Source: Bacteroidota bacterium
Lineage (GTDB): Bacteria > Bacteroidota > Bacteroidia > Chitinophagales > Chitinophagaceae
NCBI GenBank assembly: GCA_023426425.1
Contig: JAFAAT010000295.1
Location: forward strand, 1 to 14,174
Direction of reading: 5' to 3'
Length of the DNA: 14,174 nucleotides
This document shows positions 1 through 6,790 of this stretch, piece by piece. Position 1 is the stretch's first letter. Each line of letters opens with the position of its first letter. The notes under the pieces are model-generated. The model did no database searches, was not told where the DNA came from, and saw only the letters and a program-made list of their open reading frames with translations. The translations under genes were made by a program, and so were the position numbers.

Positions 1-1924
1 TTACCTCATTAAGAAAATAGAAACCATGCTGATAGATGGCTGACAGAGAGAGGTATTTGTAGGAGAATGAAAGCATGTTCTTTGTGTTGAAGGCGTAGTC
101 ATTCAACAGGTTTGAAGTGTACATCCCATTTTCCGTAGTGAAATTGGCATATAGCGTATTGCCGGGATCTGAGAAGTTCACTGTCATTTCTGCGCGTCCG
201 CTCCTCATGTTGCTGATTTGATCCAGGCCGAAGGTGATGCCATAGTTGCTTTCTTCAATACTTTGGCTGAGTGTGAAGCCGAAACCGAACTTGCCTATTC
301 TGCCGGGAGTGAAGCCAGCAGCAGTTTTCATAAGTTTATACTTCGTGAGAAAGGTCTGAGGATTTCCCGGTAAAGCTTCGGGTGCAAAATTATAGTGACT
401 ATATGCCAGCCACAGACTTTTATTTTTGATGTTCCAGGTAATCCGTTCATCCAGCGTGAGGCCACCTCTCCGATAACCCGGATATTTTTTACCGCTAATG
501 TAGTTGCTGCTGCTAAGATAAAACTGGCCCAGAGGCTTTGAGTAGTTGATACCGCCGGCATACCCTTGCTCGATGGTGGCTGGGTTATTGATATCACGTG
601 TAAATCCTCCACCAGCCTGAATCGTCAGATTGTATGCATTGGAGTTGATGGTTATTTCATTGAAGCTGATATTGCTCTCAGTAGGTGTGAAAGCGGATAC
701 ATCGTGTATAAAGTTTGATCTTATCCGGAGCTTTTCGAATTGCTGCTGGTAATCGCCCCAGAGCGTCTTTCCCTTTTGAAGATTCCCGAAGCCCTCCCGT
801 CCAATGAGGTTCATTCCAGACTCCACAGCTCCAGCTTCTATTCGCCATTTCCTTGCAATGTTCTGGTGATAAAGGGCAGCGCCTTTGCCATTGAAGTTGA
901 GTTCGAGGTTCCTTAAAATATTTCCGGCTATGATCCCAGTGCCCTTGTACTCATAGTTCAGCATGGTGTTTCTTACCAGCGGTTTCATCCAAGGCAGTTT
1001 CCAATAGGTCGCATCAACTGTATACCTGATAAGACTGTTCTTAAACTGGAGACTGCTCCCGCCGACAACCTGGTAGCTTTCCGTAGGTTCTCCTAAATAT
1101 CTTGCTGAAAACGTAAGTGTGCCCGGTGTGCCGTCTGAAGGCTGGTATAATGGTGTGTTGTCGAGATAAGATCTTGAGGAAGCAGCTATGTGCACCACGG
1201 CAGTGGCAGTGCCTATCAGGTTACCGTCTTCATTGAGGCCGACTACGCTGACATTGGCAAAATTGAGGCGAAGTAAGGCTTTCGTGACCTTTAATTCGTA
1301 GTAGATAACTGTGTCTTCAAAAGGTTGCAGGTAACCTGAGAATATTTTCCTTGGCGCGGTGGTAAGATCAGGTATTCTGGCTATCACAGTCGCCTGCTGT
1401 CCAGTGTTGCCTGCATTCACAAGTCTCACCGCTACCCGAACGGAATCCATTCCTTCAGACGCAGAGTAGTCTGTTTGCGGCAGGAAGAGATTCATTTTCT
1501 TTTGTCTCGTGATGGAAATGAAGCAGGTGTCTGCAGTCAGGAGTTCTCCTGAAGTTGACGCGCAGGACACTGCAAGGAAATAGCTGCTATCAGAGTTGAG
1601 GCCACCTGCAACATAGGCTTTCACTGACTGGTACAATTGCTGTCCTGCAGGCACAAGCACTGTTTGCTTAGACTGAGTAATTAACTGCACATTTCCATCG
1701 GTGAATACATTTAGTCTCAAGGTTGTGTCTGCATTGCTATTATTCGTGACAGAAAAATTCATTGATACAAGTTCGTTCCCCTTAATTGTCAGGGTGGTCT
1801 TGTCCAGTTGTAGATCAATAGGGCCAGCGGATAGGCTTATAGGTGCCATCAGCAAAACATGAATTAACCAGCTGTAGCTAATCTTTAATAAACGCGTCGC
1901 TTTATGTCTAAACACCCATCCCAT
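1..1924 (-). CDS. Usher-like outer-membrane beta-barrel protein, C-terminus outside window
   Basis: The frame stays open from ATG 1924 to the left edge, giving 641 residues with no stop. The first ~33 residues are a signal peptide (basic start, hydrophobic core around residues 15-31, small residues before Gly34). Residues ~35-135 and ~143-247 look like two Ig-like beta-sandwich domains, rich in Val, Thr and Asn (for example FSVTNNSNADTTLRL). From about residue 267 the sequence changes to alternating polar/aromatic strands with Gly/Asn/Asp turns, typical of an outer-membrane barrel. I see no TonB box, plug or SusC features. It is last in a row with a pilin-like subunit, a PapD-like chaperone and a triple-domain fibre protein, and starts 6 nt after the fibre gene's stop, so translational coupling is likely. 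By position and topology it would be the usher or secretion pore. That is inference: the canonical usher plug and C-terminal domains cannot be checked here. A generic anchoring barrel is the alternative. Confidence 0.72.
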   Translation of the reverse strand, partial: MGWVFRHKATRLLKISYSWLIHVLLMAPISLSAGPIDLQLDKTTLTIKGNELVSMNFSVTNNSNADTTLRLNVFTDGNVQLITQSKQTVLVPAGQQLYQSVKAYVAGGLNSDSSYFLAVSCASTSGELLTADTCFISITRQKKMNLFLPQTDYSASEGMDSVRVAVRLVNAGNTGQQATVIARIPDLTTAPRKIFSGYLQPFEDTVIYYELKVTKALLRLNFANVSVVGLNEDGNLIGTATAVVHIAASSRSYLDNTPLYQPSDGTPGTLTFSARYLGEPTESYQVVGGSSLQFKNSLIRYTVDATYWKLPWMKPLVRNTMLNYEYKGTGIIAGNILRNLELNFNGKGAALYHQNIARKWRIEAGAVESGMNLIGREGFGNLQKGKTLWGDYQQQFEKLRIRSNFIHDVSAFTPTESNISFNEITINSNAYNLTIQAGGGFTRDINNPATIEQGYAGGINYSKPLGQFYLSSSNYISGKKYPGYRRGGLTLDERITWNIKNKSLWLAYSHYNFAPEALPGNPQTFLTKYKLMKTAAGFTPGRIGKFGFGFTLSQSIEESNYGITFGLDQISNMRSGRAEMTVNFSDPGNTLYANFTTENGMYTSNLLNDYAFNTKNMLSFSYKYLSLSAIYQHGFYFLNEV

Positions 1925-1930
1925 TGCGCG

Positions 1931-3490
1931 CTAGTAGGGAATACAAGCTAAGACGAGCGTTCCTGTGAATGTACCGATGGGGATGCCTGCGGCAGCATCA
2001 AAGCTGCCCGGCTCAATAAAGTAGCGCAGGTTGTATTCTACAGTCTGATGCGGATAAGCAGTATTCGTATTGGTGATTATAGGTGTGGGATTGGAGGTTG
2101 CAAGTGTAATAGTATTGCAAGTGACTCCAGTAATGGCAGGGGTACGGCTTACCTCCAGTTTAACAATTGACACTGGCACCGTTTCACTTGTTGTGCCCGA
2201 TACGAGCTCCGGGCTTGTGGTCTGCGCAAAAACCTGGTAGTTCTGGTAACCTGTAATTTTCAGTCCGTTTGGCTTTGACAGTGAGAGTCCGTTCACATAT
2301 TTGGGAATATCTGTGAAAGAGAAGTTGGCTACATCTCCACCATTCTGCAATGTCATTGTGTAAAGATTGTTACCATTGAAGTTGATCTGTATAGTGGCGT
2401 TAGTACTCCAGGTAGTAACCAGTTGATCGTTCCAATCGTAAAGGGTAAACACAAGATTTACAGTAAAGGATCCATTTGATGGTTGAAGCATATGACTGCC
2501 GCCGTCAATGATCATGTTCCATCGATGCACAACATTGCTATGCGGTGGTGCGGTCAGCCTCGCATTTGAATGGTCAATCAACACCCGGTCGGTAGTGCTT
2601 AAATACACCGGCGTATAGGATACGCCTATATCGTTCGCGCTTGGTCCACCTGCTACATTGTTGAATTGAAGGGCAACTTTATCGACAGGAATATTGTTGC
2701 CGCTATTGGTAAAATAGGCGCTTGATGCCCGCACCTTTAGGCTCCAGCCGGGGCAGTTGGTGCTGTTGTTCACCAGTCCGTATGTGATACTTAGAGCTTC
2801 GTTCGTGGTTTTCCCATTCATCAGCTCTGCATAGCTTGAAAAGCTTGCAATAGGGCTCGATATATTGCCCCACATCGACATTCCCTGACATCGGTCGAAG
2901 AGGTTCGGGCCTTGATAGTTGATCTGGAAACTAAGAGCCATGCTGTAGGTTGCAATCTGCTGGTTGAGATTGTTGAACAACGTGAACACGAGTGTGGTTG
3001 AAAATGTACCGTTTACCGGCTGGTACATGTGGGTGCCGCCTGTCAGTATTGTTGAAAACAAATGCTCAAAATAATAGTATGGCGGAGATTGCAAACCGGC
3101 ACCTGCATTTGAAACCAATATCTGGTCACTCGTGCTTAGGCTCACCGGCGAGCTGTTATATCCAATGCTCCCTGCAGAGGGGCCGCCAGTAACACCATTG
3201 AACTTTAGCGCTACATGCTGCACAGGCACTCCGTTAGCACCATTCGAGAAGTTGGCAGTTGTGGTTCTTACTTTTAATGTCCAGTTGGTACAGTTTGAAT
3301 TATTTAAGCTGAACGAGAGGTGGACATTGTTTGTGGCTGATGCTCCGGCAAGAAGCTGGGCTTGAGTGGTAAAGTTTGCAAAAGGACCACCTGTGTAGCC
3401 ACCAAGGTTTACGTTACACTGCGCACGCAAATCCAGGAAGCTAGCCAAACTGTATAGGAAAGTCAGGAAAACAAAGCCAACTCTGGTCAT
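1931..3490 (-). CDS. Secreted protein with three tandem pilin-like domains (putative fibre/adhesin subunit)
   Basis: This is a 519-aa exported protein. I start it at ATG 3490, which gives a clean signal peptide (MTRVGFVFLTFLYSLASF..., cleavage near LRA-Q); the longer frame begins at TTG 3508 and adds only six residues. The mature protein holds three related domains: about 25-195, 200-374 and 375-519. The first two are clear duplicates. Each has a Cys at its start and another before a Trp-x-Leu-Lys-Val strand (C25/C67 and C201/C246), then N-G/N-V/I-PV-x-x-VAL, then a Leu-Ser-Thr segment and a closing G-T/S-F-S/T-x-x-L-V-F strand. The third is more diverged but keeps YVNG, ETVPV-x-x-V-x-L and GTFTGTLVL. 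The 170-aa protein encoded upstream has the same pattern once. Low charge and many Thr/Ser/Asn residues fit an extracellular beta-rich fibre protein. No family name is recognised with certainty. A tip adhesin or multi-domain shaft subunit is the best inference from the chaperone and barrel genes on either side. Confidence 0.75.
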   Translation of the reverse strand: MTRVGFVFLTFLYSLASFLDLRAQCNVNLGGYTGGPFANFTTQAQLLAGASATNNVHLSFSLNNSNCTNWTLKVRTTTANFSNGANGVPVQHVALKFNGVTGGPSAGSIGYNSSPVSLSTSDQILVSNAGAGLQSPPYYYFEHLFSTILTGGTHMYQPVNGTFSTTLVFTLFNNLNQQIATYSMALSFQINYQGPNLFDRCQGMSMWGNISSPIASFSSYAELMNGKTTNEALSITYGLVNNSTNCPGWSLKVRASSAYFTNSGNNIPVDKVALQFNNVAGGPSANDIGVSYTPVYLSTTDRVLIDHSNARLTAPPHSNVVHRWNMIIDGGSHMLQPSNGSFTVNLVFTLYDWNDQLVTTWSTNATIQINFNGNNLYTMTLQNGGDVANFSFTDIPKYVNGLSLSKPNGLKITGYQNYQVFAQTTSPELVSGTTSETVPVSIVKLEVSRTPAITGVTCNTITLATSNPTPIITNTNTAYPHQTVEYNLRYFIEPGSFDAAAGIPIGTFTGTLVLACIPY

Positions 3491-3512
3491 AATTACAGAT
3501 TTAACCAATCAC

Positions 3513-3526
3513 CGGTATTGATACCG
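3513..3526. repeat. Perfect hairpin in chaperone-to-fibre gap
   Basis: The 14-nt palindrome CGGTATTGATACCG (stem CGGTA, loop TTGA) lies 22 nt upstream of the ATG of the triple-domain gene, in a 78-nt gap. It has no following U-run, so it is unlikely to be a terminator. It may set mRNA processing or stability between the two cistrons. Confidence 0.5.
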
Positions 3527-3555
3527 TCACGCCAGAAAATAGCTCAGAACAGGGT

Positions 3556-3568
3556 GGAGTAAAACTCC
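3556..3568. repeat. Hairpin abutting the chaperone stop codon
   Basis: GGAGTAAAACTCC forms a 5-bp stem with an AAA loop directly next to the chaperone stop codon (3569-3571). There is no U-tract on the minus strand, so termination is not supported. It may act as a 3' processing or stability element. Confidence 0.4.
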
Positions 3569-4393
3569 TTAGTTCAGCATAAAGTCGAGTTCTGCGACTT
3601 TTAGTTCATCCCTGTCACCATAGTTGACTATGGCAGTAGCATTGTATTTACCTTTATCTGCTTTAGCAGGGAGCTTAAGGCGTACCAGGCGTTTATCGCC
3701 AGGGAGTTGATGGAATTCCACCTCGTCCAGGAAAAGCTTTTTTCCGTTAGATGTATTAAGCAGCTCAACTTTCACGTTGCCTTTTACCCATGTGTCGCTC
3801 AGATTATCAATTTTCAGCTCCAGTTGATCCTGCGCACCCTCGATATGGCTCTTCATGTGACTGAAATTCACGATTTCGATGCTTCTCTGGGGTGCAGTAA
3901 CATGACTATAATAGATCTTTACACCCATCCTGACAGTGACGATGATCGACGCACCCTCTTCACTTTGACCCGGCTTCCACGGATTCAGTTGCGTGAGGTA
4001 AAGCATCGCTGTATGCACAGGGATGTCTTTATTAAGATCTGCCGGAGCAGTCACAATAACATCAAGTTCCTTGCGCTCAAAAGGTTTTAGTATAAAATAG
4101 CTTCCCTGCGCAATAGTGATCCATTTCGAACAGGAATGAGGTAATGTACCCGGGTCTGTCGTGATATTATTTCCCAGTGAATCATACTGCCAGTCACTAA
4201 ACGAGATACCTACCTCCAACTCCTTATCCGCCGGATTCTGAACGATCAATTTCTGAGTTCCCGAACCGCCAGGTTCGAAGGTGTAATACAACTTGTTAGG
4301 GGAAGTAGAAACACCTGCCTGAGCATATCCCGGAGCCATATTGGCCAGCTGAATCAGCGAAAATGTGACGATGAAAATCAGGATTTTTTTCAT
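3569..4393 (-). CDS. PapD-like periplasmic chaperone
   Basis: This 274-aa exported protein starts at ATG 4393 with a signal peptide (MKKILIFIVTFSLIQLANMA..., cleavage near GYA-Q). Residues ~27-165 follow the first Ig domain of pilus chaperones: an early strand with Pro and aromatic residues (SPNKLYYTFEPG), a KLIVQNPADKELEVGISF strand pair, SCSKWITI followed by FILKPFERKELDVIV, and VTVRMGVKIYY. The last resembles the G1 strand of PapD-type chaperones (IKLFYRP-like), with Lys159 in the position expected to bind the subunit carboxylate. The conserved A1-strand Arg of classical chaperones is not evident. Residues ~170-274 form a second beta domain. It sits between a pilin-like gene and a multi-domain fibre gene, as a subunit-folding chaperone would. 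The family is a strong call; the specific clients are inferred from neighbours. Confidence 0.82.
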   Translation of the reverse strand: MKKILIFIVTFSLIQLANMAPGYAQAGVSTSPNKLYYTFEPGGSGTQKLIVQNPADKELEVGISFSDWQYDSLGNNITTDPGTLPHSCSKWITIAQGSYFILKPFERKELDVIVTAPADLNKDIPVHTAMLYLTQLNPWKPGQSEEGASIIVTVRMGVKIYYSHVTAPQRSIEIVNFSHMKSHIEGAQDQLELKIDNLSDTWVKGNVKVELLNTSNGKKLFLDEVEFHQLPGDKRLVRLKLPAKADKGKYNATAIVNYGDRDELKVAELDFMLN

Positions 4394-4407
4394 ACCTATA
4401 AAGGTAT
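4392..4407 (-). promoter_or_regulatory. Hairpin that includes the chaperone start codon
   Basis: ATACCT / AGGTAT is a 6-bp perfect stem with a 4-nt loop. On the minus strand the last two bases of the stem are the A and U of the chaperone AUG, so the fold would hold the start site in a helix. This could lower chaperone translation unless ribosomes or a factor open it. The structure is seen; the effect is inferred. Confidence 0.45.
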
Positions 4408-4472
4408 AAATAACTTTATCAATTCAAAATAGGTAGCAAATATATAGCTGTGTTTCTGTTTGTATTCATAGG

Positions 4473-4484
4473 GCGTGAACACGC
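4473..4484. repeat. Intercistronic palindrome between pilin and chaperone genes
   Basis: GCGTGAACACGC is a perfect inverted repeat 21 nt past the pilin stop codon, in a 112-nt gap. There is no U-run on the minus strand. Such a hairpin behind a major-subunit gene often protects the upstream mRNA and raises subunit output relative to chaperone; that role is inferred here. Confidence 0.5.
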
Positions 4485-4505
4485 TATAATACCTGGCCTG
4501 TTCGA

Positions 4506-5018
4506 CTATTTCGGATTGATTGAATAGGTTAGCTGAACGGTGTACGTACCCGGGTCCTTGTTCAGATAGGCGCTACCGCCTGATGCAGAATATTCAACTG
4601 CCAGTACGGTGCCAAAAGTGCCTGCCCCAGTAGATTCTGCAAGTATCTGTGCGGTGGTAGACAGCGTAATCGGGTTTAAGGACGACGGTGCAGTTCCGGA
4701 AACTACAGTAGGCGTCAGCGTGATTGTATTTACAGGAATTCTGTTGCTCGAGTTGAGTTCCAGGGAATCAGATCCGGCACTTACTTTGATTTCGTAATCA
4801 TCAACACTGGAAAACGTAAGCTGCGGTGATACAGTAGCTGAGTTTCCCGATTGGTAATGAGCCAGCGTTGTCAAAGGTATGCTGACGGTAGTGGCATTAA
4901 TCTGCAGATCCTGCACAGCGGCAAGGGTCAGAGACAAATCAACGGTTTGACTGTTTGCTTTGTTTCCGTAAAGGCAAAAGAGGGTAAACAGAAAACTCCC
5001 CATTAAATACTTCTTCAT
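4506..5018 (-). CDS. Secreted pilin-like single-domain subunit
   Basis: This is a 170-aa exported protein. The longest frame starts at TTG 5039, but the TTG lies in a probable -7 promoter element, so I use ATG 5018, which gives a standard signal peptide (MKKYLMGSFLFTLFCLYGNKANS-Q). The mature ~147 residues are all beta-like, low in charge and Cys-free. They match the repeated domain of the 519-aa protein: PLTTLAHYQSGNS, LTFSSVDDYEIKVS, NRIPVNTITLTPT, PITLSTTAQIL, and a last strand GTYTVQLTYSI. Size, export and the following PapD-like chaperone gene suggest a fibre subunit. No classical N-terminal donor-strand motif is certain, though the first mature residues (QTVDLSLTLAAVQDLQI) alternate hydrophobically as a donor strand would. 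It is first in the cluster and so likely the most expressed. No exact family name is recognised. Confidence 0.72.
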   Translation of the reverse strand: MKKYLMGSFLFTLFCLYGNKANSQTVDLSLTLAAVQDLQINATTVSIPLTTLAHYQSGNSATVSPQLTFSSVDDYEIKVSAGSDSLELNSSNRIPVNTITLTPTVVSGTAPSSLNPITLSTTAQILAESTGAGTFGTVLAVEYSASGGSAYLNKDPGTYTVQLTYSINPK

Positions 5019-5036
5019 ATCACAAAATATTTTCCG

Positions 5037-5044
5037 CAAAGTAA
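5037..5044 (-). promoter_or_regulatory. Probable -7 promoter element of the pilin cluster
   Basis: The minus strand reads TTACTTTG followed by CGG, one mismatch from the Bacteroidota -7 consensus TAnnTTTG. It ends 18 nt before the pilin ATG. An element of nearly the same sequence (TTATTTTG followed by CGG) lies at the same distance from the ATG of the SRPBCC gene. No good -33 TTG was found, so confidence is limited. Confidence 0.4.
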
Positions 5045-5077
5045 TACCGAGGAATACTAATTATTTACCTTTAAATT

Positions 5078-5097
5078 GTTAATCGCTGGTTAATCGC
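5078..5097. repeat. 9-bp direct repeat, possible activator site
   Basis: GTTAATCGC occurs twice with an 11-bp period (5078-5086 and 5089-5097). The repeat lies about 35-60 bp upstream of the likely -7 element of the pilin cluster, where a transcription activator would bind on one face of the helix. The rest of the 265-bp gap between the divergent pilin and zinc-ribbon genes is AT-rich with no other clear signal. Confidence 0.45.
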
Positions 5098-5283
5098 ACC
5101 TCTGGTTTTGTAAATTATTAATAGTTAGTGTATTAGGGTTCGCTTAAGAATAACATATTTTTTATCTATATGGAAACTCTGCCCTCTGCAAATTCATGTC
5201 GCGAGTGATATGTCCGGTAAGAATATCAGATATCGTGTCTCACAGCTTTAGGTATGCTTTTATTACTTCAAAGCTAAATTCCA

Positions 5284-5547
5284 ATGCAAATGAAGTGCCC
5301 AAATTGCTCTGAAACCTTACTTATGAGCCAACGCAACAATGTAGAAATTGACTATTGCCCAAACTGTCGTGGAATCTGGCTTGATAAGGGCGAGTTAGAC
5401 AAACTGCTCGAACAGGCAGATCAGCGCTATATTCAGAGAGGTGAAGATCGCCCGTCAGAATATCGCAGCTATGATCGTGATTACGACCGCCATAAAAAGC
5501 CCTACAAAAAGAAAGGTTTTCTAGGCGATTTCTTCGACTTCGACTAA
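5284..5547 (+). CDS. TFIIB-type zinc-ribbon small protein
   Basis: This 87-aa protein has the zf-TFIIB pattern: a CPNC knuckle at Cys5/Cys8 and a second, CPNCRGIWLDKGEL, at Cys25/Cys28. Together these would bind one zinc ion. The W-L-D-x-G-E-L tail of the second knuckle is the hallmark of this family. Residues ~55-80 are a charged Arg/Asp/Lys/Tyr linker that is likely disordered, followed by a hydrophobic-acidic end (GFLGDFFDFD). ATG 5290 (MKCPNC) is an equally good start and is the form many family members use. The function of these proteins is not established; nucleic-acid or protein binding is possible. It diverges from the pilin cluster and stands alone, with no clear terminator after it. 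Confidence 0.85.
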   Translation: MQMKCPNCSETLLMSQRNNVEIDYCPNCRGIWLDKGELDKLLEQADQRYIQRGEDRPSEYRSYDRDYDRHKKPYKKKGFLGDFFDFD

Positions 5548-5681
5548 TAATCTCCTCCGGCAATTGACAACTCTCTATCTGATTCAAGGCTAGATGTACA
5601 CACTTTGCATGCAGCACTAGTGCCTTTTTCTCAGATACTACCGGTTGTCATTGCTTCAAATTGCCTGATGGTATCGCCTTC

Positions 5682-6287
5682 TCAATGGGCCACTGTCCAT
5701 TTCTTATAAAGCTGAAAAAAGAACATCGGAAGAAACACAAAATTGAGAAGGAATATACCAAGTACGAATTGAATGTTAGCTCCGGGGAAGTGGAAGAACT
5801 TAAAGATGCTTCCCGCAGCTATCAATAAAGCTGCAACCACACCTACAAATATCCGCACGTTGTAGGCAGTGGTGTTGTACTTCGCCTGCCTTATTCCATT
5901 CATTGCTATGATGAGTATCGTACTGATCAGCGCAACGTTACCGAAGATCAGCAACACATTCGCACCAGGCCAGTGCATAAGTTTGAAGGTAAAACCTGAT
6001 GTTAAAAGAAATGTAGTCGCAAATGCGCTAAAGAAAAGCAGCTTTTTCATTGTTAGTTGTTTTTGAAAGTGAAACAAAAAGAAACGTTCTTCTTCGATTT
6101 CGTGTACACCGTTAGGTGCCAGTAGCTTCAATGCCTGCCCTAACATCGTTTCGAAATCATTGCCATCCTGTTCCTCCAGGTAGCAGCAAATATGGTCAAG
6201 CAAGTCAGCGTGAAGCTTCGCGTCTTTCACTCCGCCCTGCGACAGCTTTTCACTAATCTGTTCTATTTGTTCATCGTACAGCAACAT
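5682..6287 (-). CDS. Membrane protein with duplicated GldL-like transmembrane hairpin
   Basis: This 201-aa protein has a cytosolic helical N-terminal part (residues 1-80, with LHADLLDHICCYLEEQ, a motif like those in permease-prefix regions encoded beside PadR genes) and then four transmembrane segments (~82-100, 110-130, 145-162, 172-192). Residues 98-110 (GFTFKLMHWPGAN) and 159-171 (GSIFKFFHFPGAN) are internal repeats. Each resembles the K-x-M-H-W-P-G-A motif at the start of GldL, the membrane component of the gliding/type IX secretion motor. The protein lacks the long C-terminal domain of GldL and is not near gldKMN, so it is not gldL. Its gene overlaps padR by 17 nt, so the two are made together. 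It is probably a partner or sensor for the PadR unit; the actual function is unknown. Confidence 0.75.
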   Translation of the reverse strand: MLLYDEQIEQISEKLSQGGVKDAKLHADLLDHICCYLEEQDGNDFETMLGQALKLLAPNGVHEIEEERFFLFHFQKQLTMKKLLFFSAFATTFLLTSGFTFKLMHWPGANVLLIFGNVALISTILIIAMNGIRQAKYNTTAYNVRIFVGVVAALLIAAGSIFKFFHFPGANIQFVLGIFLLNFVFLPMFFFQLYKKWTVAH

Positions 6288-6639
6288 GTCCAGTCAAAGG
6301 TTCTGCGGTAATCAATCCATATACAGTCCTTAGAAAATCGACCAGCTCGTCTACTGATGCCTTGGCAGCCTTCATTCCCGGAGCGGTGAGCTTGTAATAT
6401 CGTCTCACACGTTTGCCAATAAAGACTTCTTCAGCCTTGATATACCCATCTGCTTCCAGCTTGTGTAGTGCCGGATATAGGGAGCCCTCCTTGATGAGAA
6501 TCTTTCCTTCCGACTGCTCCTTCACTTTTTGGGAGATTTCATATCCGTACATTTTTCCATTATCGTGAAGTAAACGCAGGATGATAGGTCCAAGCGTCCC
6601 CTTTAAAAGCTCCTTATAGTTGTTTGATTCAGCGGCCAT
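6271..6639 (-). CDS. PadR-family transcriptional regulator
   Basis: This 122-aa protein is a one-domain winged-helix regulator of the PadR family. Residues ~8-90 show the family pattern: LKGTLGPIILRLLHDNGKMYGYEI, then IKEGSLYPALHKLEADGYI (recognition helix and wing), then RRYYKLTAPGMKA. A C-terminal helix (~85-115) would form the dimer arm. ATG 6639 gives the usual short lead before the first helix. The stop codon lies inside the next gene, a membrane protein. PadR proteins in such pairs usually repress their own operon; an inverted repeat of PadR-box type stands 28-43 nt upstream of this ATG. The ligand and other targets cannot be read from the sequence. Confidence 0.92.
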   Translation of the reverse strand: MAAESNNYKELLKGTLGPIILRLLHDNGKMYGYEISQKVKEQSEGKILIKEGSLYPALHKLEADGYIKAEEVFIGKRVRRYYKLTAPGMKAAKASVDELVDFLRTVYGLITAEPLTGHVAVR

Positions 6640-6666
6640 AGCTTCTTAATACATCGTAAAGCTATG

Positions 6667-6682
6667 CATGTTAATCCACATG
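6667..6682. promoter_or_regulatory. Inverted repeat upstream of padR, candidate operator
   Basis: CATGT-TAATCC-ACATG is a perfect 5+5 inverted repeat just upstream of padR. PadR-type operators are commonly ATGT/ACAT half-sites; the classical spacer is 8 nt, here it is 6. A second small inverted repeat (CGGAT-AGGGA-ATCCG, 6702-6716) lies further upstream. Autoregulation is inferred. Confidence 0.4.
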
Positions 6683-6776
6683 TCAAAATATTTTTTTCAA
6701 GCGGATAGGGAATCCGTTCATGCGCCTTGTTTTCATAAAGAATTGTCAATCATTCGGGATTTCAATCTCGTCTTCC

Positions 6777-6784
6777 TACCTTTG
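6777..6784 (+). promoter_or_regulatory. -7 promoter element TACCTTTG for GNAT-racemase operon
   Basis: TACCTTTG is an exact match to TAnnTTTG and is followed by CAG, much like the element in front of rlmN. The start site would fall near 6789, giving a leader of about 170-175 nt before the GNAT ATG. No -33 TTG was found at the usual distance (the nearest is 31 nt upstream). Confidence 0.5.
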
Positions 6785-6790
6785 CAGCCG

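Noticed and set aside
328..612. A short minus-strand frame inside the barrel gene
   Set aside because: The other minus frame is open without a stop across 1-1924 and has signal peptide, Ig-like and barrel character; this one is a shadow.
1..1924. SusC/TonB-dependent receptor
   Set aside because: No carboxypeptidase-like N-domain, TonB box or plug pattern is visible, and the neighbours are chaperone and fibre genes, not SusD.
5595..5640. Terminator after the zinc-ribbon gene at the palindrome GCACTAGTGC followed by CTTTTT
   Set aside because: The stem is only about 3 bp once a loop is allowed, and it is over 60 nt past the stop; too weak to annotate.
5682..6287. Calling this gene gldL
   Set aside because: Only the short transmembrane motif is shared, duplicated. 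The GldL C-terminal domain and neighbours gldK, gldM and gldN are absent.
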